A model generated the notes under the pieces. That model was given only the letters and a program-made list of their open reading frames with translations, was not told the DNA's origin and did not search any database. From Aquatica leii (Eukaryota > Arthropoda > Insecta > Coleoptera > Lampyridae), in contig CM069435.1 of NCBI GenBank assembly GCA_035610365.1, positions 63,733,389 to 63,797,388 on the forward strand: DNA of 64,000 bases, in the 5' to 3' direction. Shown here one piece after another: positions 58,479 to 64,000 of the stretch. Position 1 is the first letter of the stretch, and each line of letters opens with the position of its first letter. The position numbers and the translations under genes were made by a program.

Positions 58479-59795
58479 TTGTGGTCAAAGATTTCTAGTT
58501 CACGAACGAAATATGCCATTAAGGACTGTCAGGAATCAATGGCCTCAATTACATATAATGAGTTCGATGCTGAAAGCAAGCGGACGAGGACCACTTTAAT
58601 GTCAGCAAAAATACTTTTAGATGCATGTCTTTCCGCTAAAAGTTCTGAGAAAACTAACAATCGTTGTATAAATATTGAATCGGATCTGGGTTCAGATAAA
58701 AACATAGATAAAGACTGGTCTGATTATGAAGATGGTGACACCTTAACTTACGATTTGAATAGTAGATTAGCTTCGGCTTGAGTCTTTGCTTCAATTTATG
58801 CATGTTTGTTTTACATTTAATTCTCTTTGAAATTGCCTTACTAGTTGGCTGCTATGTAACATTTTAGGCTTTTATCTACAGCTGTTGTAATATATGTACA
58901 TTTTACAATTATAGACGGAAGTAAAATAGTTTCTCATATAACACATGTGCATCAACACTTCACTGGCAACTGTTGCAGATCGTGAAGAGATATGCACAGA
59001 AACTATTCAAAACATCTTGCTCGAGCTGACATTAAGGAACAAATTAAAGCAGAATCGGGCTCATTGAACAATAGAAACGACTCTAATACTCATACATTCC
59101 ACTGTTTAGCTTCTACGTCTGTTTTTGACAATGATGTTTCATTGCTGCCACACAATATTTTTGTTGTACACTGATCCTGTTGTAATGAAACATTTATTAC
59201 CTTTAAATAAATTCAATCATTTTTTATGCTTTCATGTTGCAATGAGAATTGTATGTCAGGAAGTGTATTCGTAAAACCTTGGCAGAATAGCCATCACATT
59301 GACACATAAATTTGTCAGTGATTCCGCTTTATGGTATTCAAGCCTAGAACCGAATTACAATACTCATTGTCTTTTTGATCTTACAGAAGAGGCAGTTTCT
59401 AACAATTACAGTGTGGATGATTTCAACCGTTTTCTCTTTGAAATATATCTTGATCAATTTAAAACTTTGTTACCAAATAAAACCAGGCCATTGGCACAAT
59501 TTTACAAAAGAATAATGAAAAATAGACCAATTCATTTTCCTACAATTGCAGTGGATAATTTGTCTTTTTGATCTTACAGAAGAGGCAGTTTTTAACAATT
59601 ACAGTGTGGATGATTTCAACCGAAACATATCTTGATCAACTTAAAACTTTGTTACGAAATAAAACCAGACCACTGACACAAGTTTACAAAAGAATAATGG
59701 AAAATAAACAAATTCACTTTCCTACAATTGCAGTAGATAATATGTCATCAAGTTTACTATTAATTCCTACAAATTGTAACGTACTTTGGTAAATT
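58479..59795 (+). pseudogene. Relic of a large transposase-like protein, C-terminal region duplicated
   Basis: An acidic open frame at 58479-58781 is followed by FHVAMRIVCQEVYS (about 59229), then HKFVSDSALWYS, YNTHCLFDLTEEAV and NYSVDDFNRFLFEIYLDQFK, then LAQFYKRIMKN. The pattern resembles the V-H-x-L-x-HL...DV, S-x-F-x-FE-x-YL...K-P-L-Q-Q-x-x-(K/R)-R-I segment found near the C-terminus of transposases related to En/Spm-type and similar elements. The assignment is tentative. The last about 190 bp occur twice in tandem (59369-59558 and 59561-59745). No start or end is defined. Confidence 0.4.
59369..59745 (+). repeat. Tandem duplication of about 190 bp inside the transposase-like relic
   Basis: gtctttttgatcttacagaag, ggcagtttctaacaattac, gtggatgatttcaaccg and atatcttgatcaatttaaaac recur about 190 bp later in the same order. 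The second copy has lost about 13 bp (ttttctctttgaa) and gained substitutions. Confidence 0.9.
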
Positions 59796-60769
59796 GTTAA
59801 TAATAATAAAACTTACAAACAACAACAAATGTTACTTCACGTATTTCTTCTATGTATCTGCTCACCTCTACAAATCATGTTATTAGTCCCAATTTAACAG
59901 ATTAGGACATGAGTAGTTCAACATTCATCCAATATTGCCAAAGAGATTGAACCAATATCAACCTTCAATATGTATATTATCTGAATTTCTCGGTATTGGT
60001 TTGATGTTTCTACTTTATGTAGTGCCAATGTTATAATACTATCGTGCACCAAAATAGAAAAAACATCTTAAACCAGTATCAAACTGTGATATAGGTACTA
60101 TCTAAATTATTTACGTCAGCGCGATATTTCAATTTCACATGATACTGACTTTTTCTATACACAAAAAAAATTGCAAATCTAAATTACGATTGAACTAACC
60201 TTGGTTTGATTTTACAATTCCATTATATTATTGGTTAGCACAAAACCAACAACCAATAATAAGACAGCTTAGTTCAACCGTAGTTTAAACCATGATTGTA
60301 CAACTGACCCGTAGTAAAAACACAATCACTACAAGAATTTTCGAGAAGCAAGAGTATAGAAAACCTGATAAAATAGATGTTTTTTCTTTAATTTCAATGC
60401 AATTAAAAGTGCCTTTTCCATTATAAATATTATTAAATTCACTTTATTGCATATACATATGCTTACTTTTGTAGTTTTGTTTTGTATATATATATATATA
60501 TTTTTGTTATTGAAAGTTACCTAACCTGCTTCACCTATTTATCAAGTCACGAGTCGTAACTCTGAAAAGTATGTTATGTTGATACTTTTTTGAAAAAATA
60601 AATGTTTTTGATTGAAGAATTAGCACAGATAATAAAGTTTAATATGTTCGTTTTTATGCAAATTTCAAAGTACGGGTAACCATTTTTTTAATGAGATAAG
60701 TAAGTTTATAAACATACGCAGTAGCTGTTAGTGTAGTCAACGCAGTATTTATTCACATTATGTACAAAA
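59796..60769. other. AT-rich upstream flank of copy C
   Basis: A short dinucleotide run (tatatatatatata near 60485) and otherwise unremarkable AT-rich sequence. The minisatellite linked to copies B and E is absent here. Confidence 0.5.
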
Positions 60770-62112
60770 ATGATATTTTTATCGTGCAAAATAAACGCAT
60801 TATTTTGTTCTCGACCATTTTGCAATGGTATTAACACTACGTTAACAGTATTTTATAGTAAAAAACACGGTAAGTTAATCATATGACTAATCACGAAAAT
60901 TTAATTTTTCCGGTTAATTATATTTTGTATAAATTTACCTTTATATGTTTAATGTGAATTATCGTTGGTGTTAAAATTCATAATTTAATTGTAGAATCGA
61001 AAGAACATTTTACAGCACTTTCTTCGTATGTTATCAATTCTAAACAAGAACGACTTCCGAGATGATATAAAAACACGTTTAAGAAACACAATAAACTACA
61101 ATGTGTTAAACAAGAATTATTATTTAGTGTTTCCAATTGCATTGACTTATAAATTGCTAGTTTCTCCAAAAACACAATCTAAAGAAAACCTGCGCTTAGC
61201 AAATATTTTAGATTGGTGCTTGGAATTGGTAAATACAATGACACTGCGGTTTTCTTAAATAATTTAACTCTTTTTAAAATACTATTACGATACTTTATGG
61301 TAGATGATATAATGGACTCGACAGAGTTGGGTTGTAAAAAACCTTGTTGGAATTTATCAAACAGTGGAATATTATACCACATAAGAGTATTAGAATATGC
61401 TTCGTTCAGATTAAATCAAAATTATTTGTCCGATAAACCTTATTATAAAACTTTGCTAGACCTTATTCATTATTCTAGCAATGTATCTACGTTTGGACAG
61501 AGTATGGATCTAAATAATTTTTTTTATACAAAAAACAAAGTGAACAAAAATGAAACACGATGGATATCTTTAAACATTTTGCTGAACGAAAAACCTACTT
61601 TTTCACTAGTCGAATTTCAATTTACGCTGGGCTGTGTCTTGCTGACAGAAAAAACCGTTTCCATATCATCAGATGGATAATGTACTAAAAAAAATTGCTC
61701 ATATACAACAAGCACAAGTATAATTCGTTGACAAATTTTATATGATTTTTTTAAAACTTATTTTTAGAATGACATATGGGACCTGTACGGAAGTGGTAAA
61801 TTCCATAGTAAAAAAGACAATGACATAAATGAAGGAAAATTTACGTGGTTATATGCAAAAGCTCATCAATTAGCCAGTCCCGAACAACTAAAGTTGCTCA
61901 AGGATAACTACGGGAAAAGAGGATCAAAAAACTATAAAGTTGTAAAAAACATATACCAAGAATTAGAAATGTATAATCAGTACTGCCAGTATAAGAAAAA
62001 TAATATTCTAGTTGTTAATGAATCCATTGAAGAGATTTCAGATGAACCGGTACGAAACGTTTTATATAAATGCATAGAAGTACTTGAAAGTATAGATACC
62101 GCAATGGAATAG
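60770..62112 (+). pseudogene. IDS-related terpene-synthase-like gene, copy C (divergent, damaged)
   Basis: Exon 1 60770-60869, exon 2 60995-61228, intron 61229-61278, exon 3 61279-61717, exon 4 from about 61769 to 62112. Seen: LTVFYSKKHG, ANILDWCLEL, FMVDDIMDST (first Asp-rich motif), KKPCWNLSNSG, TFGQSMDLNN, ERKTYFFTSR, NDIWDLYGSG, GKFTWLYAKAHQLA, LLKDNYGKRG and YQELEMYNQYCQY. Compared with A and B it has lost both Arg after the first motif (LGCKKPCW). Exon 4 is intact. Lesions: a net frame change in exon 2, an acceptor reading AA instead of AG at 61277-61278, and two single-base losses in homopolymer-rich parts of exon 3 (near 61520 and 61650). It is either a pseudogene or a gene in error-rich sequence. 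Confidence 0.72.
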
Positions 62113-63400
62113 TTCGTTGTGTATTTATTACATAATGCATATTTTTTGAAAACGTTTCCCATATTTATAACGCATTACATAAAATAAACGCAACGCACTT
62201 ACCAAGAATGAACAAAAACGTAGTAATTTCAATTAATCTAAAACATCAAAAAATAGGTTTTTAAGTTTGTTTATACCAGAAATAAAATGCATATATGTCA
62301 TTTCTAACAATTTTTCATGTCTGATGGGCAAATCATTTGAAACACTTCTATATAGGTATCCTAAATAAAGTACTCAAAAATTTGAACAAATTCCACTTAA
62401 AGTTAAACCTTAAAAAATGCTAAAATTAAATAGCTTGAAGCTTAATGGTATCTCATCAAGTATTTGAGTAGCAAAAGATTTTTCAAAACTAACAAGAAGC
62501 AGAAAAAACTACTATTATCAAGATGATACTACATGTCATAGTACAGTCCAGTATTTATCTCTTTTTCGAGCTATTACGGGCCAAAGAAGGTTTGTTTTTT
62601 TGAATAAAAACGAAAAAAACATTTTTCTATTTATCCTTTATCACGTCAAAATATCAACCAGTGCCCAATTAAACAAATAACAGCATATTAAAATACAGTG
62701 GTTGATATTAATGCAACTTGATTTATAAATAAAATCACTCTAATTAAGAACATAAACAATATAACTTATTCTAGAATTTAAGTTTTCACTGGTTACTTTT
62801 CTATTACAGTTTTTCATTCTGGATAATTCCGGTGTAGTCGATTCCTCGCAAGCGAGCATTCGTCACACATTGAAGTGAACATTTTCAAAGGCTGGAAATC
62901 GACCACGCCAAAAATACCTAAAATGGAAAACTGTAGTATAACTTATTTCTTGTAGAACGGTTCAAAACAAGGTAAGCAGAGTGTCACATGGTGCTAAATG
63001 CTGTATTGCCAGCACAGTTACGCAATTTAAGTTTTTTCTGGCAAATGAGTTCTTACATTCGATAAATCGAACTGTATTCACCGCACTACGTACCCCCATT
63101 CAAAGGACCCGTGGAAAATTAAAATTGATTTGGAGGTTCCTGAACAACGTCAGAGGATATGCGCAAAGTTTAATATAAAATAAAAAAATTGTGACACATT
63201 TTTATTGATACGAAAGTTAAAATAAATAACAATGAATGAATAAATTCGTAGCGATTTTTACGTCCTAACTAAACATAAATATATATAGTAATAATACTGT
63301 ACGAAGAAACTTCGATGTAATGGCTCAGTGTGTAGAAAACTCTTTATGGAATTTTGTAATACGAAATTATAACTTAAATCTAAAAAAAAGCACTAAGACG
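62113..63400. other. AT-rich 3' flank of copy C
   Basis: An AATAAA-type signal lies near 62183. No further exons, genes or organised repeats were identified. Confidence 0.4.
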
Positions 63401-63414
63401 ATGAAAGATTAAAT

Positions 63415-63625
63415 TAGGGAGATACCGTCTAACTCTACCCGTAGCTGGAAAAGAACAAATAACACCAGAGAAGTAATAACACGGAATATATATTTATTTG
63501 ATCACAGAGGATGAAGAAGGTACATAAATCTATTATATCGATTATAAGTTGCGCCAAATACTGGGCAACACACCGTTCAATAAGCTGACCCTGCCGGTCC
63601 AAACTTTTACATAAGCAGAAAGTAT
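63415..63625. repeat. LTR-like fragment related to the 25.5 / 28.1 kb repeats
   Basis: gagataccgtctaactctac, agaacaaataacacca, taacacggaatatatat, tgatcacagagg and ggtccaaacttttacat follow the order of blocks in the repeat at 28121-28460 (aagacaccgtttaaac, gagaacaaatgacaac, cacgaatatat, atcacagaaagagagg, ggcctaacttttacatt). No second copy or internal region is visible. Confidence 0.5.
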
Positions 63626-64000
63626 GAATTTACATTCGCAAATTCTAAAATCGCAGACAAACAAAACAAATTAACCTTTCGAGACTCAACGCGCACTGTA
63701 TATGAGTTTGTGAAGCAGAAAATGGTCGTATTATTAATTGTGTTAACCTAACATGCACGCACGGTCATAATCGACATGACCATCGAAGTATAAATTGTAA
63801 AAAAAATTGAAATAGTAATATTCACAGTTAGGTTTTATTCAGTAAGGAATTAGCTAATTCCGTACTTGAGTTACCTAAAAAGTAATATTAAATCCAATAT
63901 AAGCGAGCATACAGCGTTAACACAAGTAAAGTTCCCCTTTAGCATCCAATCATTTGAGAACGCAAATGCACAGCGTTTCCCTTTGACTTAAGAAAACAAG

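Noticed and set aside
60995..61060. Alternative frame of copy C exon 2 reading ILQHFLRMLSILNKN, which resembles the N-terminal FPPS helix
   Set aside because: It would need a different phase at the end of exon 1. The TVFYS(Q/K)KH tail and phase-1 donor are conserved in A, B and C, so a frameshift in C is simpler. I keep this as a real alternative for checking.

Overview
This is a gene-poor, AT-rich, transposon-dense piece of a eukaryotic nuclear genome, almost certainly an insect. Evidence: short GT-AG introns (49-50 nt in one conserved place), no operon structure, and a mix of Ty3/gypsy, BEL/Pao, Penelope-like, RTE-type, hAT, Tc1/mariner-like and PIF/Harbinger-like sequences. The only host-type genes I can recognise belong to an isoprenyl diphosphate synthase (IDS)-related terpene synthase family. 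Families of this kind are known from stink bugs and some beetles, so a hemipteran is plausible, but this is inference.

The main content is a small family of farnesyl-diphosphate-synthase-like genes on the + strand. A relic lies at 30.1-30.5 kb (copy D), a pseudogene at 32.9-34.0 kb cut by a Penelope-like insertion (copy A), the best preserved gene at 40.7-42.6 kb (copy B), an orphan first exon at 49.0 kb (copy E), and a divergent, multiply damaged copy at 60.8-62.1 kb (copy C). A, B and C share a four-exon layout. They keep the first Asp-rich motif (DDIID or DDIMD), but the second is NDIWD instead of DDxxD. The GGKxxR-type isopentenyl-diphosphate site is gone and the Arg-Arg after the first motif is eroded. 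That pattern fits terpene synthases derived from prenyltransferases rather than prenyltransferases themselves. Copy B has one visible lesion, a missing A in an A-run.

Layout. 1-7.6 kb: MITE-like and foldback repeats and probable transposon relics. 7.7-11.9 kb: a decayed Ty3/gypsy element with both LTRs. 12-14 kb: an LTR/promoter-like stretch with a primer-binding-site-like motif. 15.2-22.2 kb: a hAT element with a perfect 8-bp target duplication, containing a nested 2.6-kb TIR transposon of a family I cannot name. 22-30 kb: AT-rich sequence, a pogo-like fragment and an A-rich element between direct repeats. 30-49 kb: the terpene-synthase-like cluster mixed with two BEL/Pao copies, a Penelope-like fragment, a PIF-like MITE and duplicated 5' modules carrying a short minisatellite. 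50.3-55.6 kb: an RTE-type retrotransposon split by a Tc1/mariner-superfamily element. 57.2-57.9 kb: a degenerate tandem array. 58.5-59.8 kb: a transposase-like relic. 60.8-62.1 kb: copy C. 63.4-63.6 kb: an LTR fragment related to the 25.5/28.1-kb repeats.

The cluster appears to have grown by segmental duplication of the unit promoter + exon 1 + gene, then decayed by indels and transposon insertion. Several lesions are single-base changes in homopolymers, so some apparent pseudogenisation could be assembly error.
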